Shown here: positions 20,762 to 30,580 of the stretch, one piece after another
Numbering within the stretch: position 1 is the first letter of the stretch
How the letters are laid out: the number at the start of each line of letters is the position of its first letter
From: Alphaproteobacteria bacterium
Lineage (GTDB): Bacteria; Pseudomonadota; Alphaproteobacteria; ATCC43930; CGMCC-115725
Assembly (NCBI GenBank): GCA_019240125.1
Contig: JAFAYW010000042.1
Span: 1 to 64,000 of the forward strand
Length of the DNA: 64,000 nucleotides
Reading direction: 5' to 3'
Notes under the pieces: model-generated
Database searches by the model: none
Seen by the model: the letters and a program-made list of their open reading frames with translations, nothing else
Told to the model about the DNA's origin: nothing
Made by a program: the position numbers and the translations under genes

Positions 20762-22188
20762 GCCGCGCCTCTCCGCTTCTGCTGTTCGGCCCACAGGCTG
20801 TGGAAGCTGCGGCCTTGCGGCGCCGGCATATCGCGCACGCCGGTCCAGCCGGCGGCGAGCGGCAGGCTGCGGAAGCGGCCGCGCGATTTGCCGGCCCAGC
20901 CGAGCATGCGCCCGCCAATCTCGGCCAATGTGTGGTACAGGCCCGGCCGTGCCGCCACCCAGGCCCAGGCGCCGAGGCCGGAGCGGTATGTCTTGGGGCT
21001 GAGCTTGCTGGCGAATTCGCGCTCGCGCCAATGCCGCATCATCTTGGGCAGCGGGATCTTGACCGGGCACACGCTTTCGCAGCGGCCGCAGAAGGTCGAG
21101 GCATTCGGCAGATGTCCGGCCTCGTGCAACCCGACCAGCGCCGGTGTCAGCACCGCGCCCATCGGCCCGGGATAGACCCAGCCATAGGCATGCCCGCCGA
21201 CCGCCGCGTAGACCGGGCAGTGATTGAGGCAGGCGGAACAGCGCAGGCAGCGCAGCATGTCCTGAAACTCGCCGCCGAGCAGCTCGCTGCGCCCGTTATC
21301 GAGCAGCACGACATGGTACTGCTCCGGCCCGTCATGGTCGCCGGGGCGGCGCGGGCCGGTCGAGATCGTCGTATAGGACGAGAATTCCTGTCCGGTCGCG
21401 GAGCGGGCCAGCAGGCGCAGCAATGTCGCGGTATCTTCCAGCGTCGGCACAACCTTTTCGATCGAACTGATGACGATGTGGACGCGCGGCAGGGTCTGCG
21501 TCAGGTCGCCATTGCCCTCATTGGTGACGATGATGCTGGAGCCGGTCTCGGCGACGAGGAAATTGCCGCCGGTGATCCCGACATCGGCAGCGAGGAAGTG
21601 AGGCCGCAGGATCGTGCGCGCCTCCTCGCACAGCGCCTGCGCCTCGTCGAGCGGCCGTGCCGGGTCGAGGTGGCCATGCGCGCCGCGGAAGGTTTCCGCC
21701 ACCTGCTCCTTCATCAGGTGGATCGCGGGGGCGATAATGTGGCTCGGCGGCTCGTGCCTGAGCTGGATGATATATTCGCCGAGATCGGTCTCGACCGGTG
21801 TGATGCCGTTATTTTCCAGATAATCGTTGAGGGCGATTTCCTCGGCTACCATCGACTTGCCCTTGGTAACCACCTTGGCGCCGACCGAGCGGCATATATT
21901 CAGGATGGCGCGCCGCGCATCTTCGGCGGTCTGGGCCCAGTGCACCTGGCCCCCCGCAGCGATGACATTGCGCTCGTAAAGTTCGAGGTAATAGTCGAGA
22001 TGCGCCAGCGTGTGGTTCTTGATGTCCTTTGCCTGGTCGCGCAGCGCCTCAAATTCAGGTAATCGCGCTACAGCCTGCTGGCGGCGATAGGGAAAGCCGG
22101 TGCGGGCCATGCCAAGGGCTGTCTGCAATACCGGGTCGGCGAGCCCCCCGCGGGCATTCTCGGGGAAGTTATGGCTGGTCGGCTGCAT
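20758..22188 (-). CDS. lutB: iron-sulfur cluster-binding lactate utilisation protein B
   Basis: CLRCSACLNHCPVY and CGRCESVCPVKIPLPKMM; KGKSMVAEEIALNDYLE. Confidence 0.93.
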   Translation of the reverse strand: MQPTSHNFPENARGGLADPVLQTALGMARTGFPYRRQQAVARLPEFEALRDQAKDIKNHTLAHLDYYLELYERNVIAAGGQVHWAQTAEDARRAILNICRSVGAKVVTKGKSMVAEEIALNDYLENNGITPVETDLGEYIIQLRHEPPSHIIAPAIHLMKEQVAETFRGAHGHLDPARPLDEAQALCEEARTILRPHFLAADVGITGGNFLVAETGSSIIVTNEGNGDLTQTLPRVHIVISSIEKVVPTLEDTATLLRLLARSATGQEFSSYTTISTGPRRPGDHDGPEQYHVVLLDNGRSELLGGEFQDMLRCLRCSACLNHCPVYAAVGGHAYGWVYPGPMGAVLTPALVGLHEAGHLPNASTFCGRCESVCPVKIPLPKMMRHWREREFASKLSPKTYRSGLGAWAWVAARPGLYHTLAEIGGRMLGWAGKSRGRFRSLPLAAGWTGVRDMPAPQGRSFHSLWAEQQKRRGAA

Positions 22189-22955
22189 CAGACGCGTGCC
22201 TTTCCAATCGCCGGCACATCACTGGCCATTCCCGCCAAAACTTCGGCAACATGCCGCGCCTCGGTACGCGCCCCGATGCGACTGAGCTTGCCGGCGATGT
22301 TGAGCAGGCAACCCATATCACCGGCCAGGATCGCGTCGGCGCCGGTGGCGGCGATCTCCGCAGCCTTGTCGCCCACCATTTTGTCGGAGATCTCAGGATA
22401 TTTGACGCAGAACGTGCCGCCAAAGCCGCAGCAGACCTCAGCGCGGGGCAGCTCGCGCAACGCCAGCCCGGTGACCGATTGCAGCAGTTGCCGGGGTTGC
22501 TCTCGGACCCCGAGTTCACGCAAGCTCGAGCAGGAATCATGGTAGGTCACGCTATGCTCAAAATTCGCCGACACCGCTGCCATGCCGCGCACGTCGACGA
22601 GGAACGAGATCAGCTCATGAGTCCGCGCCGATAGGTCTTCGACTTGCGCGAGCATCTCCGGCTCGTCAGCAAACAATTCCGGGTAATGCACCTTGATCAT
22701 CCCGGCGCATGAGCCTGACGGTGCAACGACATAATCAAACTCGGCAAAGGCCTCGATGACCTGACGGGCAATTACCTTGGCATCGGCTCGGTCGCCCGAG
22801 TTATACGCCGGCTGGCCGCAGCAGGTCTGCGCCCGCGGCACCTCGACTGCGCACCCCGCGCGCTGCAGCAATTCGACCGCAGCGAAGCCGACGGTCGGAC
22901 GAAACAGATCGACAAGACAGGTCACGAACAGCGCGACCCGCGCCGGCTCGGCCAT
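22188..22955 (-). CDS. lutA: (Fe-S)-binding lactate utilisation protein A
   Basis: CCG motifs: QTCCGQPAYNSG, EVCCGFGGTFCVKYPEIS; start MAEPARVALFVTC. Confidence 0.92.
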   Translation of the reverse strand: MAEPARVALFVTCLVDLFRPTVGFAAVELLQRAGCAVEVPRAQTCCGQPAYNSGDRADAKVIARQVIEAFAEFDYVVAPSGSCAGMIKVHYPELFADEPEMLAQVEDLSARTHELISFLVDVRGMAAVSANFEHSVTYHDSCSSLRELGVREQPRQLLQSVTGLALRELPRAEVCCGFGGTFCVKYPEISDKMVGDKAAEIAATGADAILAGDMGCLLNIAGKLSRIGARTEARHVAEVLAGMASDVPAIGKARV

Positions 22956-23013
22956 ACGCTTTACCTCGGGCGTGGAGATCATCGGCAAACATAGGGAGCG
23001 CAACCCAATGGAA

Positions 23014-24177
23014 TCAATGCGCCGCGTTGCCCAGCAGCCGCTCCGCCACCGAATGCGGCAACAATAAATAGTAATGCCCGCGGGCGTTCATCGCGCCGGC
23101 ACCCGCCGCCGCATGGTCGCCATTACCCCAGAACAGATCCCCGCGCACCGGCCCGCGAATCGCACCGCCGGTGTCCTGGGCAATCACCAGACGGCGAATT
23201 TCGTCATTCCCGAACCGCTGGCGCGCATCAAGCCACAGCGGCACCCCCAGCGGCAGAAACCGACGATCGACCGCAAGGCTGCGTTCCGGGGTCAGGGGGA
23301 CCTGCTCAGCCCCCAGCGGCCCCTCGCCCTTTAGTTCACGGAAGAAGACATACGACGGGTTCTCGCGCCGCAGCGCCGCGCCCTCTTTCGGATGCGCCTC
23401 CATCCAGACGTGGATGGCCTGCATGGTCAGCTGTTCGCGCGGGATCTCGCGACGATCGAGCAGCAATCGGCCGACGGGGACGTACGTCTTGCCGTTAGCG
23501 CCATCGTAACCGACCCGTACGATCTGTCCTTTCGGCAAGCGCACCAGCCCGGAGCCCTGAATCTCCAGAAAGAATGCGTCGACGGGGCTATCCACCCACA
23601 GTAATTCCAATCCCTGGCCTGCCAGGGCGCCATCCTCGATCTCGCCCCGGTTGAACCGGCCGGGTTCCGGCGGCCGGCGATAGAGCGGCGTCTGGAACAC
23701 GCCGCTGCGCTGTCGCGCACCATTCAACGTGATCTCGAAGTAACCGGTGAACAACCCTTCGGGTGCGCCGTTATTCGCGGCGAGGAGCGGGATCGTCGCC
23801 GTTTCAAAGAACTGTCGGGCCGCGGCGTCGTCATGTGGCGGCAGGCCGGCCGCACGATGACAAAGCGGTCGCCATTCGCCGACATAGCCAAAATCGAGCC
23901 CGTTGGGGCGCGCATCCGTCGCCGCCGTATCGGCTTTTCCGGAGAGCGCCAGACAAGTGCGCAAAAAGGGCAAGATCGCTGCCGACACACGATCATCGCG
24001 CCAGCCGACAAGATCGCTAAAGGAGGCGCGGGTTAGCGTAAGATGCGGTTGCGGTGGCGACCAGAACCACCATCCGGCTAGGCCACCCGCCAGCAGCAAC
24101 AGTAAGAGAGCAGCTCCCGCCCGGCGCGACAGCCTGCGCCCGCGGGTCAGCCGCTGGAGGTGGCGACCAAGACCCAA
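23014..24177 (-). CDS. mltA: murein transglycosylase A
   Basis: GLFTGYFE, IQGSGLVRLPKGQIVRVGYDGANGKTY, QDTGGAIRGPVRGDLFWG. Confidence 0.93.
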   Translation of the reverse strand: MGLGRHLQRLTRGRRLSRRAGAALLLLLLAGGLAGWWFWSPPQPHLTLTRASFSDLVGWRDDRVSAAILPFLRTCLALSGKADTAATDARPNGLDFGYVGEWRPLCHRAAGLPPHDDAAARQFFETATIPLLAANNGAPEGLFTGYFEITLNGARQRSGVFQTPLYRRPPEPGRFNRGEIEDGALAGQGLELLWVDSPVDAFFLEIQGSGLVRLPKGQIVRVGYDGANGKTYVPVGRLLLDRREIPREQLTMQAIHVWMEAHPKEGAALRRENPSYVFFRELKGEGPLGAEQVPLTPERSLAVDRRFLPLGVPLWLDARQRFGNDEIRRLVIAQDTGGAIRGPVRGDLFWGNGDHAAAGAGAMNARGHYYLLLPHSVAERLLGNAAH

Positions 24178-24809
24178 TTGGGGTCGGCGGCGCGAATGTC
24201 GCGCGCAAAGCTCCAGAAATCGGTCTTCTCAACCGGCTGCTCGGGATGACCATCGACAATGCTGCCGTCATGCGCGCGCAGTACGTTGATCTGATCCGAC
24301 ACGAATTTGACGGTGACCCGGGCCATCCGGCCGCTCAGCCCCGCCTCGACGATATCAACCTGCTTGAGGTTCATAATGCGGGTCTCGAGGCTTTCGCCGG
24401 CACCACCCCGGTCATCGATGGCTCCGGCGAACGGTGTGTAGACGTCATCGCTCAACAAGGGCCGCAGCCGCGTTTTGTCGCCCGCCGCAAAGGCGCCGAC
24501 GATCATATCGAACGCGACGCGCGCGCCTTCGAGAAAATGCGCCGGGTCGAAGCTTGTATCCGCGCCACGGATGCGCTCCAGCCCGGTGGCCACTGCGTCA
24601 GCCGGCGGCGCCGTTGTAACGACCGGCGCGAGCGGGCGCCGTCCGCCGAGCGGGAATGGCTTATCGCCCGCGCCGTCTCCCCGGCCAACCACCGGGCGGC
24701 GCTCATGACCGGTGCGGCGGCCTAGAACCGCGCGCAATCGCAGGATAAGAAATCCCGCAACCATCGCGAACAGCACAATGTCAAAATAGTGGGGAAGATC
24801 ACCCATCCG
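24147..24809 (-). CDS. Tim44/TimA domain-containing protein
   Basis: DLPHYFDIVLFAMVAGFLILRLRAVLGRRTG N-terminus; DFWSFARDIRAADPNWVLVATSSG C-terminus. Confidence 0.88.
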   Translation of the reverse strand, partial: RMGDLPHYFDIVLFAMVAGFLILRLRAVLGRRTGHERRPVVGRGDGAGDKPFPLGGRRPLAPVVTTAPPADAVATGLERIRGADTSFDPAHFLEGARVAFDMIVGAFAAGDKTRLRPLLSDDVYTPFAGAIDDRGGAGESLETRIMNLKQVDIVEAGLSGRMARVTVKFVSDQINVLRAHDGSIVDGHPEQPVEKTDFWSFARDIRAADPNWVLVATSSG

Positions 24810-25027
24810 ACACGACAATCCTTTGATTGGCCCGAATAGCAGCAAGCCACCCGCACGACAATCCTAGCGGTGGAAACGTAAATAGGCGGTAGCCGTGCAT
24901 GCGACAAGCGACCGGCCGTGGCTTTCCCCTCGCACAACGCTCGCGATTGCCCTGGCCCAACAATCCATGCTAGCGGGACGCCGACCGACAGGCTCGCCGA
25001 GCGTTACGGCCCAGCCAGGAGAAAACA

Positions 25028-25537
25028 ATGTCAGACCAAGCCAATGGCAATGCCAATGCCGCACCCCTCGCGGCCGGTAATGATCCCGGGCAAGGCCAGC
25101 AACTGATCATCAACGCCCAGTATGTAAAGGATTTCTCATTCGAGAACCCGCGCGCTCCACACAGCCTGCGGCAGCAGCAGACGCCTCCCTCCGTCGATAT
25201 CAACGTCAATGTCGGGGCGCAGAGCCTTGGTCCCGACAATTACGAGGTCGTCCTGACGATCAACGCCAGCGCCAAATCCGGTGACGAAGCGCTCTTCATC
25301 ATCGAGTTGGCTTACGGGGCCATCGTAACGATCCGCAATGTCCCTCAGGAGATGCTGAATGCGATTGTGCTGGTCGAGACGCCGCGGCTGATGTTCCCAT
25401 TCGCCCGGAACGTCATCGCCGAGATGACGCGCGATGGCGGCTTCCCGCCGCTGATGATCAATCCGATCGACTTCGCCGAGCTTTTGCGGCGGAACAGCAG
25501 CGCGACAACCGCGCCCGGCGCTATCGCGACAGCCTAG
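25028..25537 (+). CDS. secB: protein-export chaperone SecB
   Basis: QYVKDFSFENPRAPHSL, TFEIELAYG-like FIIELAYGAIV, ETPRLMFPFARNVIAEMTRDGGFPPLMINPIDF. Confidence 0.96.
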   Translation: MSDQANGNANAAPLAAGNDPGQGQQLIINAQYVKDFSFENPRAPHSLRQQQTPPSVDINVNVGAQSLGPDNYEVVLTINASAKSGDEALFIIELAYGAIVTIRNVPQEMLNAIVLVETPRLMFPFARNVIAEMTRDGGFPPLMINPIDFAELLRRNSSATTAPGAIATA

Positions 25538-26214
25538 CCCGCCGCCAACCAAAGCGGCGCCTTGAGGCTCGCCAGCATCGCCTGGTGCGCCGCAAGTTCC
25601 TCGATCGTCGCGGCGTGTGGCCGCGCCGGGCGCGGCTCGCGGTGGATGACTATCTGGGGCCCGTCCGCCGTGTCTGCTGCCGCTCCCGCGAAGTTGAGGC
25701 CGGGCTGACGGCCTCCGAGCAGCTCGACGTAGACGGCGGCCAGCAGGGCGCAGTCGATCGCCGCCCCATGCAGCTCGCGCGACGACAGATCTATTGCAAA
25801 CCGGCGGCATAACGCATCGAGGCTGGCCGGCGCGCCGGGAAAGCGGCGCCGCGCCATGGTCAGGGTGTCGACAAACGAGCTCGCGAGCGGCGCGCGCCCG
25901 AACCGTGCCAGCTCCGCATTGAGAAAAGCGAGATCGAAATCGGCGTTGTGGATGACCAGCCGGTCGTCGCCGATGAACTCGGCCAGTTCATCGATGATCG
26001 TGTCGAAAGGCGGGTGCTTAGCTAGGAATTCCTCGGTCAAACCGTGCACTGCCAGCGCTTCGGCCGGCATGTCGCGATCCGGGTTGATGTAGCGATGAAA
26101 CTTGCGGCCGGTCGGGACGTGGTGCAGCAATTCGATACAGGCGACCTCACAGATGCGGTGTCCCTCGCGCGGGTCGAGGCCGGTGGTTTCGGTATCGACA
26201 ACGATCTCACGCAT
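25534..26214 (-). CDS. dnaQ: DNA polymerase III subunit epsilon
   Basis: MREIVVDTETTGLDPREGHRICEVACIEL; HNADFDLAFLNAEL; start ATG 26214. Confidence 0.95.
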   Translation of the reverse strand: MREIVVDTETTGLDPREGHRICEVACIELLHHVPTGRKFHRYINPDRDMPAEALAVHGLTEEFLAKHPPFDTIIDELAEFIGDDRLVIHNADFDLAFLNAELARFGRAPLASSFVDTLTMARRRFPGAPASLDALCRRFAIDLSSRELHGAAIDCALLAAVYVELLGGRQPGLNFAGAAADTADGPQIVIHREPRPARPHAATIEELAAHQAMLASLKAPLWLAAG

Positions 26215-26852
26215 CAGCGACGGTCCCCGCGAATCTTTCCACCAGCGCGCGGCACCACGTCTCCCTGCCGCAATGCCCGAACGATTGACTTCAGCCGGCG
26301 GTAGGTGACACCGCGCCCCAAACCGGTCGGCACGACGAAATCGGCACGGCGTCGCTTTTCGCGGTCCGGCACCTGCGCTCGGAGGATCGCGGCAAATCGC
26401 TCGGCGGTCATCCCTGGGCGGCGCATCACGCGCGCGCGTTGGACGCGCCGCGGGGCCGTTACGACCAGGCTTAGATCGCAACGCCGATCGGCGTGCGTCT
26501 CAAAGAGAAGCGGAATGTCGAGTACCACCAGCCTTTGTCCATGAATCCGGGCCAGCGCCACCGTGCGCCGCTCTGTGCGGCGGATCACCGGGTGCAGGAT
26601 CGCCTCCAGCTTGTGCAGCGCATCCGGGTTGGCAAAAACGCGTTGGCCGAGGCGTTGCCGGTCAATCCCACCGGCGGGGTTAGTGACGCCGGGAAACAGT
26701 GCCTCGACTGCCACTACCGCACCGCCGCCAGGCGCCAGCAGCCGGTGCACCTCGGCGTCGGCGTCATAAAGCGGGCATCCAAGTCGGCGCAGCATCGCCG
26801 CGGCGGTGCTTTTTCCCATGCCGATCGAGCCGGTCAGCCCGAGAATGATCAC
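26214..26852 (-). CDS. coaE: dephospho-CoA kinase
   Basis: MIILGLTGSIGMGKSTAAAMLRRLG; DIPLLFET. Confidence 0.95.
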   Translation of the reverse strand: MIILGLTGSIGMGKSTAAAMLRRLGCPLYDADAEVHRLLAPGGGAVVAVEALFPGVTNPAGGIDRQRLGQRVFANPDALHKLEAILHPVIRRTERRTVALARIHGQRLVVLDIPLLFETHADRRCDLSLVVTAPRRVQRARVMRRPGMTAERFAAILRAQVPDREKRRRADFVVPTGLGRGVTYRRLKSIVRALRQGDVVPRAGGKIRGDRR

Positions 26853-27712
26853 CGCGCCGCCGAAAGGGTCGTCAGCACCGACGCGCGCAACTCGCGGGTG
26901 ACCCGGGGTGGTGTGCCAAACCAGGCTTCAAATCCCGGTCGTCCCTGGTGCAACAACATGCCCAGCCCATCGACCACGCGGTTGCCACGCGTCCGGGCCG
27001 TTGTCAGCAAGGTCGTGTCGAGCGGCACGTATACGATATCCGCGACCACAGCCGTTTTCGGCAATGCCGCCAGATCGAGGCCCAGGTCGGGTTCGCCGGT
27101 CATGCCGAGGCTGGTCGTGTTGACGACGATCCCGGCACCTTCCAGCAACGCGGCTCGCTTGGCCCAAGCAGCGACGGATATCGCCGATTTTGCGTCTGCC
27201 AGGTCTTCCGCGATGGCCTGAGCGCGCGCCGAGGTGCGGTTCACCAATCGGATTTCAGACACGCCTTCCTGGATCAGCGCGGCGACGATGGCACGCGCCG
27301 CGCCCCCGGCGCCCAGCACCACAGCCGGACCCGCGTGCGCATTCCAGTCAGGCGCGCAATCACGGAGGTTTTCGCGAAACCCGAAAACATCGGTATTGCT
27401 CGCCGTGAGTTTGCCATCGGCGGTAACAACCACGGTGTTGATCGCACCGATCCGCCGCGCCATCGGCTCGACGCTGTCGACGATCGCCAGCGCCGCCTGC
27501 TTGTGCGGAATGGTGAGGTTGCAGCCACGAAAGCCGAGCGCGGGCAGGGCACGCAATGCGGTTTCGAGACGGTCAGGGGCAACAGCGAGCGGCACGTACA
27601 CGCCGTCCACGCCATATTCATCGAGCCAGAAATTGTGCAGAGCCGGCGATCGCGAATGCGACACCGGCGAGCCCATAATCCCTGCCAGCCGTGTGCGGCC
27701 CGTGATCCTCAT
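26849..27712 (-). CDS. aroE: shikimate dehydrogenase
   Basis: GIMGSPVSHSRSPALHN, NLTIPHKQAAL, VLGAGGAARAIVAAL. Confidence 0.95.
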   Translation of the reverse strand: MRITGRTRLAGIMGSPVSHSRSPALHNFWLDEYGVDGVYVPLAVAPDRLETALRALPALGFRGCNLTIPHKQAALAIVDSVEPMARRIGAINTVVVTADGKLTASNTDVFGFRENLRDCAPDWNAHAGPAVVLGAGGAARAIVAALIQEGVSEIRLVNRTSARAQAIAEDLADAKSAISVAAWAKRAALLEGAGIVVNTTSLGMTGEPDLGLDLAALPKTAVVADIVYVPLDTTLLTTARTRGNRVVDGLGMLLHQGRPGFEAWFGTPPRVTRELRASVLTTLSAAR

Positions 27713-28314
27713 CGCGCCAGCACCTTGCGGTCCCGCAGGAAACCCAGAAGCTCGACCAATGGCAGCCCCAGAATGGCGAAATAATCGCCTGAAATCCGCT
27801 CGAACAGCTGCACGCCCCTCCCTTCGAGCCGGTAGCTACCGACTGAACCCAGCAGCGCGTCTCCTTCCGCTGCCACGTAGGTTTCAACAAAGGAATCACT
27901 AAAGTCCCGCATCGTCAATTCAGGGAGGCTATGCGCCTGCCAGAGAGTTCGGCCGGCTCTGACGACGCAGGCGGCGGTCGCCAGCTGGTGCGTCCGACCG
28001 CGCAGCAATCGCAGCTGGCCGCGAGCCGCTTCCAGGTCACGCGGCTTGTCAAACCAGCATGTGTCCGTTGCGAGAAGCTGGTCGGCGCCAATCACCAGCG
28101 CGCCCGGATGCAGCCGCGACACCGCCGACGCTTTCGCCACGGCGAGCAGTTCGACGCAGGTCACGGGCGAATCACCGCGCCTCAACGCCTCGCGCTTCAC
28201 GGCGTCTTCATCAAAGGCTGACGGGACGATTGTGAAGTCGAGACCCGCGCCTGCGAGGAGTGCCGCCCGTGCCGTACTCGCCGAGGCGAGGATCAGCCGC
28301 TCATTGCTCGGCAC
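27709..28314 (-). CDS. maf: Maf-like nucleotide pyrophosphatase
   Basis: LILASASTARAALLAGAGL, VIGADQLL, YRLEGRGVQLFERISGDYFAILGLPL. Confidence 0.94.
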   Translation of the reverse strand: MPSNERLILASASTARAALLAGAGLDFTIVPSAFDEDAVKREALRRGDSPVTCVELLAVAKASAVSRLHPGALVIGADQLLATDTCWFDKPRDLEAARGQLRLLRGRTHQLATAACVVRAGRTLWQAHSLPELTMRDFSDSFVETYVAAEGDALLGSVGSYRLEGRGVQLFERISGDYFAILGLPLVELLGFLRDRKVLAR

Positions 28315-29125
28315 CGGCCCGCCGCATGTAAAGCCGATAGATCGACGCCGCGGTCTCTTCGATCGAGCGGCGCGTCACATCGATGACCGGCCACTTCCGC
28401 TCGGCGAATACCCGCCGGGCCTCACGTACCTCGGCCTGTACCGCCTCGGTATCGGTGTAATCGGTTGCCTCGTTATGATCGAGCATGCTGAGACGGTTAC
28501 GCCTGAGGTGGATCAGCCGCTCCGGCTCATTGGTCAGTCCCACAATCAGCGGTTTTTCCGCCGCCATCAACTCGGCGGGCAACGCGACACCCGGAACAAA
28601 CGGCACGTTCGCCGCCTTGATCCCGCGATTGGCGAGATAGAGGCAGGTCGGGGTCTTGGAGGTGCGTGAGACGCCGACCAGACACACATCCGCGTCGTGG
28701 ATGCCCCATGGCGACTGGCCGTCATCGTGGTTGATCGCAAAGGTCATCGCATCGATGCGCGCGAAATATTCGCTGTCGAGAAGATGCTGCTTGCCAGGCA
28801 ACCCGCGGCTTTGCCGACCGAGATGTGAGGTCAGTGCACTGATGACCGGGTCGAGCACCGGAATTGCCGGTACCTGCAATCGTCGGCAGCCCTCCTGCAA
28901 CGCCTGCCGCAACGACTCGTTGACCATCGTGAACAGCACAAGCCCGCCATTAGTCTCGATCCCGGCCAGAACCCGATCGATCTGACTGAGCGTCCGCACC
29001 ATGCTCCAGACATGCTCGATAGCCTGAACCTCATCAAACTGGACGAGGCAAGCACGCGCAACGGAATGCACGGTATCTCCGGTTGAATCCGACACTAGGT
29101 GCAGGTGAAAGCGGTTGACGGTCAC
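28301..29125 (-). CDS. ppsR: pyruvate, phosphate dikinase regulatory protein (kinase/phosphorylase)
   Basis: VNRFHLHLVSDSTGDTVHSVARA, DVCLVGVSRTSKTPTCLYLANRGIKAANVPFVPG; GTG start. Confidence 0.93.
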   Translation of the reverse strand: MTVNRFHLHLVSDSTGDTVHSVARACLVQFDEVQAIEHVWSMVRTLSQIDRVLAGIETNGGLVLFTMVNESLRQALQEGCRRLQVPAIPVLDPVISALTSHLGRQSRGLPGKQHLLDSEYFARIDAMTFAINHDDGQSPWGIHDADVCLVGVSRTSKTPTCLYLANRGIKAANVPFVPGVALPAELMAAEKPLIVGLTNEPERLIHLRRNRLSMLDHNEATDYTDTEAVQAEVREARRVFAERKWPVIDVTRRSIEETAASIYRLYMRRAGAEQ

Positions 29126-29545
29126 CTGGCGCTCACACGCGACTGCGACGCCCGGTCTCCGCACGCAGAGCTGTGGATGGTTCTCAGCCTAATGCGCATA
29201 AATTCCGTCTTTTCCAGAGGGAGGCAAGAACGATACCCGAGTTTCGCGCAAGCGGCTGCGGCTTATTCGCTGTTGAACAACCCCGCCGCGTCACCCGGCA
29301 AAGCCGGGGATCATGGTTCATCCCGAACTTCGCCGACGCTTATACACACCACCGGTGCTCCCAACTTGCTGATATTTCACACCATATCACCATTCTCGAC
29401 GGGTCGGGACAATTCAGCGGCAAACGAGATGGCGGGGGACAAATCGCGGATAAGTTGGGGATGCTTGCCAATCCCCGGGATGCACAGCCATTCTCTACAA
29501 CTACATCCCTTATCTAGATTCTCTTAAAAGGAAGAAGGGCGGGCC
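29126..29545. other. candidate chromosomal origin of replication (oriC)
   Basis: Intergenic between ppsR (RP001-type) and hemE. Perfect DnaA box TTATACACA at 29340-29348; TGCGCATAA at 29193-29201 (8/9 on minus); TGTGGATGG 29172-29180, TTATTCGCT 29263-29271 and CGCGGATAA 29445-29453 (7/9 each); flanking genes diverge. Confidence 0.8.
29340..29348 (+). promoter_or_regulatory. DnaA box TTATACACA
   Basis: Exact match to TTATNCACA. Confidence 0.8.
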
Positions 29546-30580
29546 ATGGCTGGGGAGCCTTTGAAGCCCATTTTGGCGGCCCTCAGCGGGCAGACCTTGT
29601 CACGCCCGCCCTGGTGGCTCATGCGGCAGGCCGGACGCTACCTACCCGAATATCGGGCGCTGCGGGCCAACGCGGCTAATTTCATCGAGTTCTGTCTGAC
29701 GCCGACGCTGGCAGCCGAAGTGACTCTGCAGCCGATCCGCCGCTTTGGCATGGATGCGGCGATCCTCTTCGCCGATATCCTGTTGATTCCCCGTGCCCTG
29801 GGGCAAAGCGTGGAGTTTCGCGAAGGCGGCCCGGTGCTTGAGCCGATCTCTCCAGACAAGGGATTGCGGCATCTGCGACTGGAGGGGCTGAGCGCGCTGG
29901 ATCCGGTGTACGAGACGATCGCGCGGGTGCGTCGTGAACTGCCCGCCAGGACCACCCTGATCGGCTTTGCCGGCGCCCCTTGGACCGTAGCGACGTATAT
30001 GGTGGAAGGTGGCGGCAGCCGAGATTATCCCGCGGCCAAGGGGTGGGCCTATCGCGACCCCGACGGTTTTGCCGCGCTGCTTGACCTGATCAGCGAGGCA
30101 ACGGTGAGATACCTTGCGCGCCAGATCGAAGCTGGCGCGGAGGTCATCCAGCTTTTTGACAGCTGGGCGGGTGTTTTACCTGAGCCCCTGTTTGGGCGCT
30201 GCGTGATCGGGCCGACGCGCAGCATCGTGCAACAACTGAAACAGCACTTTCCCGCGACGCCCATCATCGGGTTCCCGCGCGGGGCGGGCCCGCGATATGA
30301 GCGCTATGCTGATGAAACCGGAGTTGACGCGGTGGCTCTGGACACCGTGGTTCCCCTTGAGATGGCGCGCGACCGGTTACAAAGCCGCGTGGCGGTGCAG
30401 GGCAATCTCGACCCGATCGCGTTGCTGACCGGCGGGTCGGCGCTCGAGGCGGCGGTGGTGCGTATCCGCGGAGCGCTGGGTTCCGGTCCGCTCGTCTTCA
30501 ATCTGGGTCATGGCGTATTGCCGCAGACACCGCCGGAGCATGTCGCAAGACTTGCCCAGTTGCTGACCGAACCGATCTGA
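29546..30580 (+). CDS. hemE: uroporphyrinogen decarboxylase
   Basis: PPWWLMRQAGRYLPEYRALR; GFAGAPWTVATYMVEGGGS; NLGHGVLPQTPPEHV. Confidence 0.97.
   Translation: MAGEPLKPILAALSGQTLSRPPWWLMRQAGRYLPEYRALRANAANFIEFCLTPTLAAEVTLQPIRRFGMDAAILFADILLIPRALGQSVEFREGGPVLEPISPDKGLRHLRLEGLSALDPVYETIARVRRELPARTTLIGFAGAPWTVATYMVEGGGSRDYPAAKGWAYRDPDGFAALLDLISEATVRYLARQIEAGAEVIQLFDSWAGVLPEPLFGRCVIGPTRSIVQQLKQHFPATPIIGFPRGAGPRYERYADETGVDAVALDTVVPLEMARDRLQSRVAVQGNLDPIALLTGGSALEAAVVRIRGALGSGPLVFNLGHGVLPQTPPEHVARLAQLLTEPI

Noticed and set aside
20800-22062. 420-aa plus-strand ORF opposite lutB
   Set aside because: Antisense shadow ORF in high-GC DNA; minus-strand frame has clear LutB Fe-S motifs, plus frame shows no recognisable domain.
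29294-29308. CCCGGC-aaa-GCCGGG hairpin in the oriC region as a terminator
   Set aside because: Short stem with no U-tract; better left as unexplained secondary structure.
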